From assembly GCA_016169945.1 (NCBI GenBank), contig JADLSH010000377.1, positions 2,844,001-2,908,000 on the forward strand: 64,000 nucleotides of DNA. The letters are read 5' to 3'. The notes under the pieces were generated by a model that ran no database searches, was not told the origin of the DNA, and was given only the letters and a program-made list of their open reading frames with translations. The position numbers were made by a program, and so were the translations under genes. Position 1 is the stretch's first letter; every line of letters starts with the position of its first letter. This document shows positions 1-11,678 of this stretch, in pieces. The stretch comes from Trachythela sp. YZ-2020 (Eukaryota > Cnidaria > Anthozoa > Malacalcyonacea > Clavulariidae).

Positions 1-673
1 TTGAATTGTATTGCTTTGCTGCGGCATGTCTGTTCAGTGTTATAACGCAACAAAAATTGTCTCATTCGAATTCCATCTCATTCTAAATTTATCACTTGAA
101 AAAATAATGATCATTGCCATTGTATTTATAGGAATAGATTTACCATTGGCATAATTGCTTATGTCAGAATTCGGCAGGAATAAAATAGTAAAAGATACAC
201 GGCTTTAGGTAAACTATATGTTAAGACTTTTTGGATAAAAGATACTATACAATTAAATCATGGTTGCATATAATTTATATTACTATACATGCATTCATGC
301 TTGGAAACAACTAAACGAAAATGCCCAACTCATCTCTCAAGGAGAAAAAGACCAGTGGTCACCGTGGATATACTTGGAGGAACGCGAATATTCTGGAAAA
401 TTACAGTATACCACATGCATGCAGTTGTTTTAGCTTGAACTAAATTGGAAGCACGACAATTGCACGATGATTGCCGGATCTATGCTAACCTGCGATCAGG
501 CCTATATTGCAGGCTAGATCTCTGCATGGAAGAACACAAACGTCTTGTTGCTGAGACGGATGCATAGATATAATTATAAATTTATTCACGTCGCAGCACA
601 AAGTTGAAATTGCGTAATTTGAACGCTTTTTAATAAAGTATTACAATTGAATTATCTATACATGCAATTTATT

Positions 674-792
674 GGCTTGCTTAGCCTGTCTGGGGTATTT
701 TGGATATCAAAATTAGCGCATAAATGGCTTAATAAGACAGCCATTGGGAGACTGACGATGTAGGCCTTTGAACAGGCAGTCTTAAATTGCTA
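674..792 (-). pseudogene. Relic of a PAN-gene first exon (signal-peptide half)
   Basis: On the minus strand this stretch keeps the start context and first codons of the PAN exon (ATG then Ala-Val-Leu-Leu-Ser). It then drifts out of frame by a small insertion and loses the segment that should carry the first PAN cysteine. The flanking phrase that follows the real exon, around an ATTACAATTGAATTATC motif, is also present close by at about 640. It is therefore a much older, internally deleted copy of the unit. The same relic sits in both other copies of block A. Confidence 0.6.
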
Positions 793-1645
793 GCCTTTGT
801 CAACGACTATACAATTACATAATTATACAATAAGTACAAATTATTCTAGAAACCTGAATCACCTGCTCTTTAAGCACGCATGCAGGTACCTTATATTGAC
901 GTATTTTTCTTCAATATGATTCGGAGTCAGTTAATAAAAAATAATGATTGTCTGAGTTTACCATCTGAACAATGAAGCGGCACTTTATAAGAACACGCAA
1001 AATTTATTGGTTTCCATCGGCTACTGCCCATGAAAACTGCCTAAAATGCCATGTATGTTGGATTAATCAAAATGATTCCACGGAAATAACTCGTACATGC
1101 ACAGTTTAAATAAAATATACTATATGTACAGCATCCTATATTTCTCCTCGTTCTATTTCTGTTTAGTTTCGAGCATTATATAGTTGTTTGGCTGTTGTCA
1201 TGATTATATATCGCTCAATTGTACAAATGCCGAAATGGTATACAAAATAGATGTCTATTGTAAAATGCACGGAAAGTATATAAATGGCGGACAATTATGA
1301 AGAATTATAGATATAAATAAAACACATGCATGCTTGTGGTAATATATATAATTTTTATACATTCAAACTTTCATTCGCCAACAACTACTGAGCAATTTCT
1401 TTGTGTATTTTCCGCCCAGATAAACTTGTCATATACTCATATAAGCTTCTAAATATAATAATAATGAGAGGCCAGAAAAATATGCTACTGCCATGTGATA
1501 ATAATCTACACAGGTTATAATAAAATAGGTTTAAAATTACGAAAAATACAGTCTTTTCCAGAGATGGATGTTAGATATATAGGTTGATGAATAAACTCAC
1601 ATCGCAGCCCAGAGGGCTAAAAATTGCTTGATTTGAATGCCTTAA

Positions 1646-2350
1646 GGTGGCTCGATATAGTAATCACGAAACCCTTATGCAAGAATCGCGAAAATAGACT
1701 ATTCTATAATTATGAATAAACCCGCGTGACAATTTGTGCACGCGGGAATATTAACGAAATAACTTCCAAACAGACCTGACGTGAGCAGTTGCTCGCGCCA
1801 TCTCGCGCCATTGTGCGTGTTCTATACCGTTTTCATGTCAATTGCTGAAGTCATTAAAAAATTCCATTTTTGAAAAACAATGCACTATATCTCATTATTT
1901 TGTCTGGTGACCTTTGTTAAAATTTTGCACGCTGTATTGCACCACAAAAATCTTTCATTATACCAAAAATAAAAAAAATTTGTAATGCCAAAAAGTTTTA
2001 TTGAAGACAACGACATTTTTGCCTTTTTCAATAAAATGGCATTACAGAATATTTTCATATTTTGTTTATTGTTAGTCTATCTCGCAAGTAAAATAATTCA
2101 CGAAAAAAAATTGGGGGTCACCGTGCTTTTTTTCCAACTACACGAGGCAATAAGCTATTTTAGATTGAATTTCATACGCGTATGTTGTCATAGCAACGAA
2201 CTGTATGTTACTAAAACTAACATAATTTGAAAGTAAAAACATCAAGATATATGAAAACCCCGATATCTGGTGAATAAGACCTAAAAATACGGAGTTCAAA
2301 AATTTAAAAATGTTGTACGCTTGAATTTTTGAAAACTGTATCGAGCCACC
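1646..2350. mobile_element. TTAA-inserting nonautonomous DNA transposon, full copy
   Basis: The ends are GGTGGCTCGATATAGT and its near-exact inverse ACTGTATCGAGCCACC, flanked on both sides by TTAA (1642-1645 and 2351-2354). The duplicate at 53286-53289 has a single TTAA with the same flanks joined directly, which fixes both ends and the TTAA duplication. The 705-bp interior has no convincing transposase; the 81-codon open frame at 1985-2230 looks fortuitous. TTAA duplication is typical of piggyBac, but these ends do not start with the usual CCY, so the family stays open. Confidence 0.85.
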
Positions 2351-2456
2351 TTAAAGCATTACAATTGAATTATCAACAATTTTATGAAAGACCCCTGCAC
2401 CGACTACCACGCTCAATACCGCATAGCATTTAAATTGATAGTCGATTTTTTCTTAC

Positions 2457-2775
2457 ATTAAGGTGGTTGAACTCAGGGTTATGTATACGTCCATCAGCAT
2501 CAGCATCAGATGTCTCTTGAAGAGTCTTACGGTTGAGCTCACATAGACCTTTACCGACTCCAGAAGTTTTGTAATTCACGGACGCACATAATCCATGGGC
2601 AACGCAATGCATACCGCATTCTAACTCACTCTCTGCTTGTTTTGTTTCGACGACATGATTCGCCAAGTATTGTTGCTTTTATGCGAAATACGGCTTGCTT
2701 AGTAGTTGAGCATTCGCCTGGCTTGGGTATTTTTGAGATCAAAATAAGCGTACAGATGCTTAATAAGACAGCCAT
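2457..2775 (-). pseudogene. PAN first exon U1, frameshifted
   Basis: This is the leftmost copy of the PAN exon. It has the same ATG, signal peptide and splice donor as its neighbours, but two bases are missing in the run around 2676 (GCTTTTATGC where others have GCTTCTTTATGC). The frame breaks after Phe-Arg-Ile-Lys, just before the PAN core, so the four core cysteines are lost from the starting frame. The downstream half is still open in another frame. As the copy nearest the presumed downstream exons to the left, its loss would matter if the array feeds one gene. Confidence 0.85.
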
Positions 2776-2888
2776 TGCGAGACTGACGATATATAGGCCT
2801 TTGATCACGGAGTCTCAAATTGCTTGTTTATGAACGACCAGACAAATTACATATTATAAGTAAAGAACACCTGTTATAATTATGTAAA

Positions 2889-3771
2889 GAAGGAGTAACA
2901 GGAGCGAGACTATACGAGGGCACACGTATATTTATTTATGAATAACGTTCAATAAACTTCAAGAAAGACTTTTAATGTAAACATACCTCTTTGGTATGAC
3001 CGTACCGAGAGTATTAAAGCAATTTGGTAATATATGATATAGAGTTTGCAAAATATATGGACGGTATAGATGGGAGCATACATACAGTATAATACAGTAC
3101 TCAGCATAGTGAAGTTTTATAAATACTTATACAATATTTACATGGGGTTTGTTTTACTGTATTTGCAGGCGACTTACTGGAATACCACAGATATTGCATT
3201 ATATGTCTTCCAAACTTGAATGACTATGACTGTATAAATTATAAATTGTTCCCTACAAGTGGTGGAATTCCACATCAATGATTTAAACATTTAAAATATA
3301 AATTTAAAATAAAATATATACATTTAAAATAAAATATATATACTAAACATACTGAGTTTTCCATCACGTATAGTTTACACAACAAGAAAAATCACATAAT
3401 TAAAGAAGGATTACCTAACAACACTAAGCTAGATAAAATTGTACTGCACAATGCATGTAGGGGACATGCAATTTCAGAACAGTCTTTGCAAATGTCATTT
3501 TGATGTTTGCAAAATGTTAAACTAACAGACGTGTCCTGCACGCAGTTACTAGAAAATGGCATTCACATTTATGTGGCTTATGTTATAGTTTTAGGTTACA
3601 CTTACGCTTTGCAGATTTAGCTAGAAAGGGTAAAATATTAGAGCCTTAATACTCTTGGTACTGTCATACCAAAGAGGTATGTTACATTAAAAGTCTTTCT
3701 TGAAGCTTATTGAACGTTATTCATAAATAAATAAACGTGTGCCCTCATTATCTCGCTCCTGTCACTCCTTC
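2889..3771. mobile_element. Foldback element of U1, short form
   Basis: Inverted arms of roughly 130 nt start with GAAGGAGTAACAGGAGCGAG and end with the inverse CTCCTGTCACTCCTTC. The interior lacks a block of about 300 bp found in the long form; in its place is a run of TTTAAAATATAAA-type repeats near 3283-3345. No transposase is present. It lies immediately upstream (5') of the U1 exon. Confidence 0.75.
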
Positions 3772-4085
3772 GAGTAGCGAATATCGGCCGATAAATATGT
3801 TTTAATTCCTTAACAAATTAAATGCTAAAAATACTTTCTTACCTTTCTCAGTTGTATTTCCCAGTTCAAAAGATGGAATTATGAAAAAATTCCGCTAATA
3901 AACGCGATTTAGTAGGCAAAGAATGCCAATTCCCCATATATTTTCTAATACGAATTTGCATATCATCTGGCCAGATTAATGGCCGCCGCCAACCAGAAGT
4001 CGCTGTCGGTGGTCCCCAAAAGATCAAAGGACCTGTCTCTCTATTCATTCCTTACTCTATGTAAGAAATAAGAATACGCACTGCT

Positions 4086-4311
4086 GCTTTTTTTCCAACT
4101 ACACGAGGCATTAAGCTATTTTAGAGTGGATTTCACACGCGTATGTTGTCATAGCAACGAAATGTATGTTACTAAAACTAACATAATTTGAAAGTAGAAA
4201 CATCAAAATATATGAAAACCCCGATATCTGGTGAATAAGACCTAAAAATACGGAGTTCAAAAATTTAAAAATGTTGTACGCTTGAATTTTTGAAAACTGT
4301 ATCGAGCCACC
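4086..4311. mobile_element. Truncated TTAA transposon opening each array unit
   Basis: This is the right-hand third of the TTAA element described at 1646-2350, ending in the same GTATCGAGCCACC followed by TTAA. Its left end is joined abruptly to the unit's right flank at GCTGCT/GCTTTTTTTCC. The same truncated fragment, with the same junction, opens every unit from U2 to U8, so the cut defines the tandem-duplication breakpoint rather than independent insertions. Confidence 0.8.
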
Positions 4312-4417
4312 TTAAAGCATTACAATTGAATTATCAACAATTTTATGAAAGACCCCTGCACCGACTACCACGCTCAATACCGCATAGCATTTAAATTGAT
4401 AGTCGATTTTTTCTTAC

Positions 4418-4738
4418 ATTAAGGTGGTTGAACTCAGGGTTATGTATACGTCCATCAGCATCAGCATCAGATGTCTCTTGAAGAGTCTTACGGTTGAGCT
4501 CACATAGACCTTTACCGACTCCAGAAGTTTTGTAATTCACGGACGCACATAATCCATGGGCAACGCAATGCATACCGCATTCTAACTCACTCTCTGCTTG
4601 TTTTGTTTCGACGACATGATTCGCCAAGTATTGTTGCTTCTTTATGCGAAATACGGCTTGCTTAGTAGTTGAGCATTCGCCTGGCTTGGGTATTTTTGAG
4701 ATCAAAATAAGCGTACAGATGCTTAATAAGACAGCCAT
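4418..4738 (-). CDS. PAN-domain first exon U2
   Basis: This exon encodes 107 residues of a secreted or membrane-tethered protein: a hydrophobic signal segment (residues 1-15) and a PAN/apple-type domain with cysteines at 22, 54, 58, 64 and 79. PAN domains bind proteins or carbohydrates outside the cell; the ligand here is unknown. The start is ATG in a GCAATGG context. The open frame extends 11 codons upstream to a GTG but has no earlier ATG before an in-frame TGA. The exon ends in phase 0 at a donor reading AAT|GTAAGA. The matching EGF exon begins in phase 0, which supports the structure. Its partner exons would lie left of the window. Confidence 0.75.
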
Positions 4739-4851
4739 TGCGTGACTGACGATATATAGGCCTTTGATCACGGAGTCTCAAATTGCTTGTTTATGAACGA
4801 CCAGACAAATTACATATTATAAGTAAAGAACACCTGTTATAATTATGTAAA

Positions 4852-6046
4852 GAAGGAGTAACAGGAGCGAGACTACGAGGGCACACGTATATTTATTTAT
4901 GAATAACGTTCAATAAACTTCAAGAAAGACTTTTAATGTAAACATACCTCTTTGGTATGACCGTACCGAGAGTATTAAAGCTATTTGGTAATATATAATA
5001 TATAGTTTGCAAAATATATGGACGGTATAGATGGGAGCATACATACAGTATATACAGTACTCAGCATAGTGAAGTTTCATACATACTTATACAATATTTA
5101 CATGGGGTTTGTTTTACTGTATTTGCAGGCGACTTACTGGAATACCACAGACATTGCATTATATGTCTTCCAATCTTGAATGACTATGACTATATCAATT
5201 ATAAATTGTTCCCTTCAAGTGGTGGAATTCCACATCAATGATGAGTTGGTTTTGTGAAGTTCTTTGGTTTCATGCAACATTTATTATTCAACACACTCCA
5301 CCTTTTCTGTTGATATGACTAACACTATTTGTTTGAACCCATTTAGTAGCAATGCACTCCAGTGCACGCTTCTTTATATGTTCTGCCTAACATGGCAGAC
5401 AATTTTAAAAATGGAGACCTTAACACCTTAATTACAAAACTTATCAGTTATCAGGAGTTGCCGCATATCTCTTTGAAAATACCTGGTAAATAATAAAGAA
5501 CCACTTTTTAAAATGATAGAATAATGGTATGCACATGTAGTAGGTGGTAGTATTTAACTGGATATGGGAGTGCACCATATTCTTTTTTGTAACATACATT
5601 TAAAATAAAATATATATACTAAACTTACTGGGTTTTCTATCACGTATAGTTTCCCCAACAAGAAAAATCACATAATTAAAGAAGTATTACCTAACAACAC
5701 TAAGCATGATAAAATTGTACTGCACAATGCATGTAGGGGACATGCAATTTCAGAACAGTCTTTGCAAGTGTCATTTTGATGTTTGCAAAATGTTAAACTA
5801 ACAGACGTGTCCTGCACGCAGTTACTAGAAAATGGCATTCACATTTATGTGGCTTATGTTATAGTTTTAGGTTACACTTACGCTTTGCAGATTTAGCTAG
5901 AAAGGGTAAAATATAAAGCCTTAATACTCTTGGTACTGTCATACCAAAGAGGTATGTTACATTAAAAGTCTTTCTTGAAGCTTATTGAACGTTATTCATA
6001 AATAAATAAACGTGTGCCCTCATTATCTCGCTCCTGTCACTCCTTC
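4852..6046. mobile_element. Foldback element of U2, long form
   Basis: The arms (about 4852-4980 and 5917-6046) match when inverted at roughly nine positions in ten, around about 940 bp of noncoding interior. The near end lies about 114 bp upstream of the U2 ATG, so the element occupies the expected promoter region. The inner tips carry a small nested palindrome around TACCTCTTTGGTATGA. No target duplication could be fixed by eye. Confidence 0.75.
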
Positions 6047-6692
6047 GAGTAGCGAATATCGGCCGATAAATATGTTTTAATTCCTTAACAAATTAAACGC
6101 TAAAAATACTTTCTTACCTTTCTCAGTTGTATTTCCCAGTTCAAAAGATGGAATTATGAAAAAATTCCGCTAATAAACGCGATTTAGTAGGCAAAGAATG
6201 CCAATTCCCCATATATTTTCTAATACGAATTTGCATATCATCTGGCCAGATTAATGGCCGCCGCCAACCAGAAGTCGCTGTCGGTGGTCCCCAAAAAGAT
6301 CAAAGGACCTGTCTCTCTATTCATTCCTTACTCTATGTAAGAAATAAGAATACGCACTGCTGCTTTTTTTCCAACTACACGAGGCAATAAGCTATTTTAG
6401 AGTGGATTTCACACGCGTATGTTGTCATAGCAACGAAATGTATGTTACTAAAACTAACATAATTTGAAAGTAGAAACATCAAAATATATGAAAACCCCGA
6501 TATCTGGTGAATAAGACCTAAAAATACGGAGTTCAAAAATTTAAAAATGTTGTACGCTTGAATTTTTGAAAACTGTATCGAGCCACCTTAAAGCATTACA
6601 ATTGAATTATCAACAATTTTATGAAAGACCCCTGCACCGACTACCACGCTCAATACCGCATAGCATTTAAATTGATAGTCGATTTTTCTTAC

Positions 6693-7013
6693 ATTAAGGT
6701 GGTTGAACTCAGGGTTATGTATACGTCCATCAGCATCAGCATCAGATGTCTCTTGAAGAGTCTTACGGTTGAGCTCACATAGACCTTTACCGACTCCAGA
6801 AGTTTTGTAATTCACGGACGCACATAATCCATGGGCAACGCAATGCATACCGCATTCTAACTCACTCTCTGCTTGTTTTGTTTCGACGACATGATTCGCC
6901 AAGTACTGTTGCTTCTTTATGCGAAATACGGCTTGCTTAGTAGTTGAGCATTCGCCTGGCTTGGGTATTTTTGAGATCAAAATAAGCGTACAGATGCTTA
7001 ATAAGACAGCCAT
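6693..7013 (-). CDS. PAN-domain first exon U3
   Basis: The predicted peptide is the same as U2, with all five PAN-region cysteines and the AAT|GTAAGA donor. Just past the donor the T-run has five rather than six bases, which only lengthens the conceptual read-through into the intron and should not change the spliced product. The upstream Ser-His-Ala codons, where U1 has Ser-Leu-Ala, lie before the ATG and so count as 5' untranslated variation. Confidence 0.75.
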
Positions 7014-7126
7014 TGCGTGACTGACGATATATAGGCCTTTGATCACGGAGTCTCAAATTGCTTGTTTATGAACGACCAGACAAATTACATATTATAAGTA
7101 AAGAACACCTGTTATAATTATGTAAA

Positions 7127-8319
7127 GAAGGAGTAACAGGAGCGAGACTACGAGGGCACACGTATATTTATTTATGAATAACGTTCAATAAACTTCAAGA
7201 AAGACTTTTAATGTAAACATACCTCTTTGGTATGACCGTACCGAGAGTATTAAAGCTATTTGGTAATATATAATATATAGTTTGCAAAATATATGGACGG
7301 TATAGATGGGAGCATATACATACAGTATATACAGTACTCAGCATAGTGAAGTTTTATACATACTTATACAATATTTACATGGGGTTTGTTTTACTGTATT
7401 TGCAGGCGACTTACTGGAATACCACAGACATTGCATTATATGTCTTCCAATCTTGAATGACTATGACTATATCAATTATAAATTGTTCCCTTCAAGTGGT
7501 GGAATTCCACATCAATGATGAGTTGGTTTTGTGAAGTTCTTTGGTTTCATGCAACATTTATTATTCAACACACTCCACCTTTTCTGTTGATATGACTAAC
7601 ACTATTTGTTTGAACTCATTTAGTAGCAATGCACTCCAGTGCACGCTTCTTTATATGTTCTGCCTAACATGGCAGACAATTTTAAAAATGGAGACCTTAA
7701 CACCTTAATTACAAAACTTATCAGTTATCAGGAGTTGCCGCATATCTCTTTGAAAATACCTGGTAAATAATAAAGAACCACTTTTAAAATGATAGAATAA
7801 TGGTATCCACATGTAGTAGGTGGTAGTATTTAACTGGATATGGAGTGCACCATATTCTTTTTGTAACATACATTTAAAATAAAATATATATACTAAACTT
7901 ACTGGGTTTTCTATCACGTATAGTTTCCCAACAAGAAAAATCACATAATTAAAGAAGTATTACCTAACAACACTAAGCATGATAAAATTGTACTGCACAA
8001 TGCATGTAGGGACATGCAATTTCAGAACAGTCTTTGCAAGTGTCATTTTGATGTTTGCAAAATGTTAAACTAATAGACGTGTCCTGCACGCAGTTACTAG
8101 AAAATGGCATTCACATTTATGTGGCTTATGTTATAGTTTTAGGTTACACTTACGCTTAGCAGATTTAGCTAGAAAGGGTAAAATATTAGAGCCTTAATAC
8201 TCTTGGTACTGTCATACCAAAGAGGTATGTTACATTAAAAGTCTTTCTTGAAGCTTATTGAACGTTATTCATAAATAAATAAACGTGTGCCCTCATTATC
8301 TCGCTCCTGTCACTCCTTC
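7127..8319. mobile_element. Foldback element of U3, long form
   Basis: It has the same arms and interior as the U2 element with scattered single-base losses, for example in the A and G runs near 7785-7860. It lies between the U3 exon and the start of U4 and has no coding capacity of its own. Confidence 0.7.
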
Positions 8320-8965
8320 GAGTAGCGAATATCGGCCGATAAATATGTTTTAATTCCTTAACAAATTAAACGCTAAAAATACTTTCTTACCTTTCTCATT
8401 TGTATTTCCCAGTTCAAAAGATGGAATTATGAAAAAATTCCGCTAATAAACGCGATTTAGTAGGCAAAGAATGCCAATTCCCCATATATTTTCTAATACG
8501 AATTTGCATATCATCTGGCCAGATTAATGGCCGCCGCCAACCAGAAGTCGCTGTCGGTGGTCCCCAAAAGATCAAAGGACCTGTCTCTCTATTCATTCCT
8601 TACTCTATGTAAGAAATAAGAATACGCACTGCTGCTTTTTTTCCAACTACACGAGGCAATAAGCTATTTTAGAGTGGATTTCACACGCGTATGTTGTCAT
8701 AGCAACGAAATGTATGTTACTAAAACTAACATAATTTGAAAGTAGAAACATCAAAATATATGAAAACCCCGATATCTGGTGAATAAGACCTAAAAATACG
8801 GAGTTCAAAAATTTAAAAATGTTGTACGCTTGAATTTTTGAAAACTGTATCGAGCCACCTTAAAGCATTACAATTGAATTATCAACAATTTTATGAAAGA
8901 CCCCTGCACCGACTACCACGCTCAATACCGCATAGCATTTAAATTGATAGTCGATTTTTTCTTAC

Positions 8966-9286
8966 ATTAAGGTGGTTGAACTCAGGGTTATGTATACGTC
9001 CATCAGCATCAGCATCAGATGTCTCTTGAAGAGTCTTACGGTTGAGCTCACATAGACCTTTACCGACTCCAGAAGTTTTGTAATTCACGGACGCACATAA
9101 TCCATGGGCAACGCAATGCATACCGCATTCTAACTCACTCTCTGCTTGTTTTGTTTCGACGACATGATTCGCCAAGTATTGTTGCTTCTTTATGCGAAAT
9201 ACGGCTTGCTTAGTAGTTGAGCATTCGCCTGGCTTGGGTATTTTTGAGATCAAAATAAGCGTACAGATGCTTAATAAGACAGCCAT
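8966..9286 (-). CDS. PAN-domain first exon U4
   Basis: The exon is intact and its predicted 107-residue product is identical to U2: signal segment, then the PAN domain with cysteines at 22, 54, 58, 64 and 79. The donor is AAT|GTAAGA. The noncoding His variant before the ATG groups it with U2, U3 and U6. Confidence 0.75.
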
Positions 9287-9399
9287 TGCGTGACTGACGA
9301 TATATAGGCCTTTGATCACGGAGTCTCAAATTGCTTGTTTATGAACGACCAGACAAATTACATATTATAAGTAAAGAACACCTGTTATAATTATGCAAA

Positions 9400-10596
9400 G
9401 AAGGAGTAACAGGAGCGAGACTACGAGGGCACACGTATATTTATTTATGAATAACGTTCAATAAACTTCAAGAAAGACTTTTAATGTAAACATACCTCTT
9501 TGGTATGACCGTACCGAGAGTATTAAAGCTATTTGGTAATATATAATATATAGTTTGCAAAATATATGGACGGTATATAGATGGGAGCATACATACAGTA
9601 TATACAGTACTCAGCATAGTGAAGTTTTATACATACTTATACAATATTTACATGGGGTTTGTTTTACTGTATTTGCAGGCGACTTACTGGAATACCACAG
9701 ACATTGCATTATATGTCTTCCAATCTTGAATGACAATGACTATATCAATTATAAATTGTTCCCTTCAAGTGGTGGAATTCCACATCAATGATGAGTTGGT
9801 TTTGTGAAGTTCTTTGGTTTCATGCAACATTTATTATTCAACACACTCCACCTTTTCTGTTGATATGACTAACACTATTTGTTTGAACCCATTTAGTAGC
9901 AATGCACTCCAGTGCACGCTTCTTTATATGTTCTGCCTAACATGGCAGACAATTTTAAAAATGGAGACCTTAACACCTTAATTACAAAACTTATCAGTTA
10001 TCAGGAGTTGCCGCATATCTCTTTGAAAATACCTGGTAAATAATAAAGAACCACTTTTTAAAATGATAGAATAATGGTATGCACATGTAGTAGGTGGTAG
10101 TATTTAACTGGATATGGGAGTGCACCATATTCTTTTTTGTAACATACATTTAAAATAAAATATATATACTAAACTTACTGGGTTTTCTATCACGTATAGT
10201 TTCCCCAACAAGAAAAATCACATAATTAAAGAAGTATTACCTAACAACACTAAGCATGATAAAATTGTACTGCACAATGCATGTAGGGGACATGCAATTT
10301 CAGAACAGTCTTTGCAAGTGTCATTTTGATGTTTGCAAAATGTTAAACTAACAGACGTGTCCTGCACGCAGTTACTAGAAAATGGCATTCACATTTATGT
10401 GGCTTATGTTATAGTTTTAGGTTACACTTACGCTTAGCAGATTTAGCTAGAAAGGGTAAAATATTAGAGCCTTAATACTCTTGGTACTGTCATACCAAAG
10501 AGGTATGTTACATTAAAAGTCTTTCTTGAAGCTTATTGAACGTTATTCATAAATAAATAAACGTGTGCCCTCATTATCTCGCTCCTGTCACTCCTT
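9400..10596. mobile_element. Foldback element of U4, long form
   Basis: The arms are as in U2, with one change just outside the left arm (TTATGCAAAG for TTATGTAAAG). The interior matches the other long forms closely. Confidence 0.7.
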
Positions 10597-11244
10597 CGAG
10601 TAGCGAATATCGGCCGATAAATATGTTTTAATTCCTTAACAAATTAAACGCTAAAAATACTTTCTTACCTTTCTCATTTGTATTTCCCAGTTCAAAAGAT
10701 GGAATTATGAAAAAATTCCGCTAATAAACGCGATTTAGTAGGCAAAGAATGCCAATTCCCCATATATTTTCTAATACGAATTTGCATATCATCTGGCCAG
10801 ATTAATGGCCGCCGCCAACCAGAAGTCGCTGTCGGTGGTCCCCAAAAAGATCAAAGGACCTGTCTCTCTATTCATTCCTTACTCTATGTAAGAAATAAGA
10901 ATACGCACTGCTGCTTTTTTTCCAACTACACGAGGCAATAAGCTATTTTAGAGTGAATTTCACACGCGTATGTTGTCATAGCAACGAAATGTATGTTACT
11001 AAAACTAACATAATTTGAAAGTAGAAACATCAAAATATATGAAAACCCCGATATCTGGTGAATAAGACCTAAAAATACGGAGTTCAAAAATTTAAAAATG
11101 TTGTACGCTTGAATTTTTGAAAACTGTATCGAGCCACCTTAAAGCATTACAATTGAATTATCAACAATTTTATGAAAGACCCCTGCACCGACTACCACGC
11201 TCAATACCGCATAGCATTTAAATTGATAGTCGATTTTTTCTTAC

Positions 11245-11565
11245 ATTAAGGTGGTTGAACTCAGGGTTATGTATACGTCCATCAGCATCAGCATCAGATG
11301 TCTCTTGAAGAGTCTTACGGTTGAGCTCACATAGACCTTTACCGACTCCAGAAGTTTTGTAATTCACGGACGCACATAATCCATGGGCAACGCAATGCAT
11401 ACCGCATTCTAACTCACTCTCTGCTTGTTTTGTTTCGACGACATGATTCGCCAAGTATTGTTGCTTCTTTATGCGAAATACGGCTTGCTTAGTAGTTGAG
11501 CATTCGCCTGGCTTAGGTATTTTAGAGATCAAAATAAGCGTACAGATGCTTAATAAGACAGCCAT
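11245..11565 (-). CDS. PAN-domain first exon U5
   Basis: The PAN exon is intact, with two silent-looking changes near the Ser-Lys-Ile-Pro stretch (plus strand CTTAGGTATTTTAGAG). The 5' flank has the Leu variant before the ATG and an extra TA in the foldback arm, both shared with U1 and not with its immediate neighbours. The donor is AAT|GTAAGA. Confidence 0.75.
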
Positions 11566-11678
11566 TGCGAGACTGACGATATATAGGCCTTTGATCACGG
11601 AGTCTCAAATTGCTTGTTTATGAACGACCAGACAAATTACATATTATAAGTAAAGAACACCTGTTATAATTATGTAAA

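Larger units (their letters stand above)
1..2456. repeat. Duplicated noncoding block A, copy 1
   Basis: This block starts at the window edge and recurs almost unchanged at 43877-46373 and 51612-53403, with only small indels and substitutions. In each copy it leads into a minus-strand PAN first exon, so it is probably first-intron or intergenic DNA downstream of that exon. I see no open coding region in it beyond a degenerate exon relic and an inserted transposon, both listed separately. The true left limit is unknown because the window starts inside it. Confidence 0.85.

Noticed and set aside
1985..2230. 81-codon open frame on the plus strand, with a similar one at 45942-46136
   Set aside because: It lies inside the TTAA transposon, has no domain similarity, and the second copy already differs in length. 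It is likely chance in an AT-rich element.
3866..4048. 60-codon minus-strand frame repeated in several units (also 8414-8596 and 19487-19669)
   Set aside because: The frame is broken in other units by a single A in the CCCCAAAA run and shows no splice sites in phase. Repetition is explained by the array, not by coding constraint.
6588..6692. Longer C-terminal extension of the PAN frame in U3 and U6
   Set aside because: It is read-through past the splice donor caused by one T fewer in the intron, not a real protein extension.
7306..7518. 70-78 codon plus frames inside foldback elements (also 9555-9791)
   Set aside because: They lie in a noncoding mobile element and are disrupted in sibling units.
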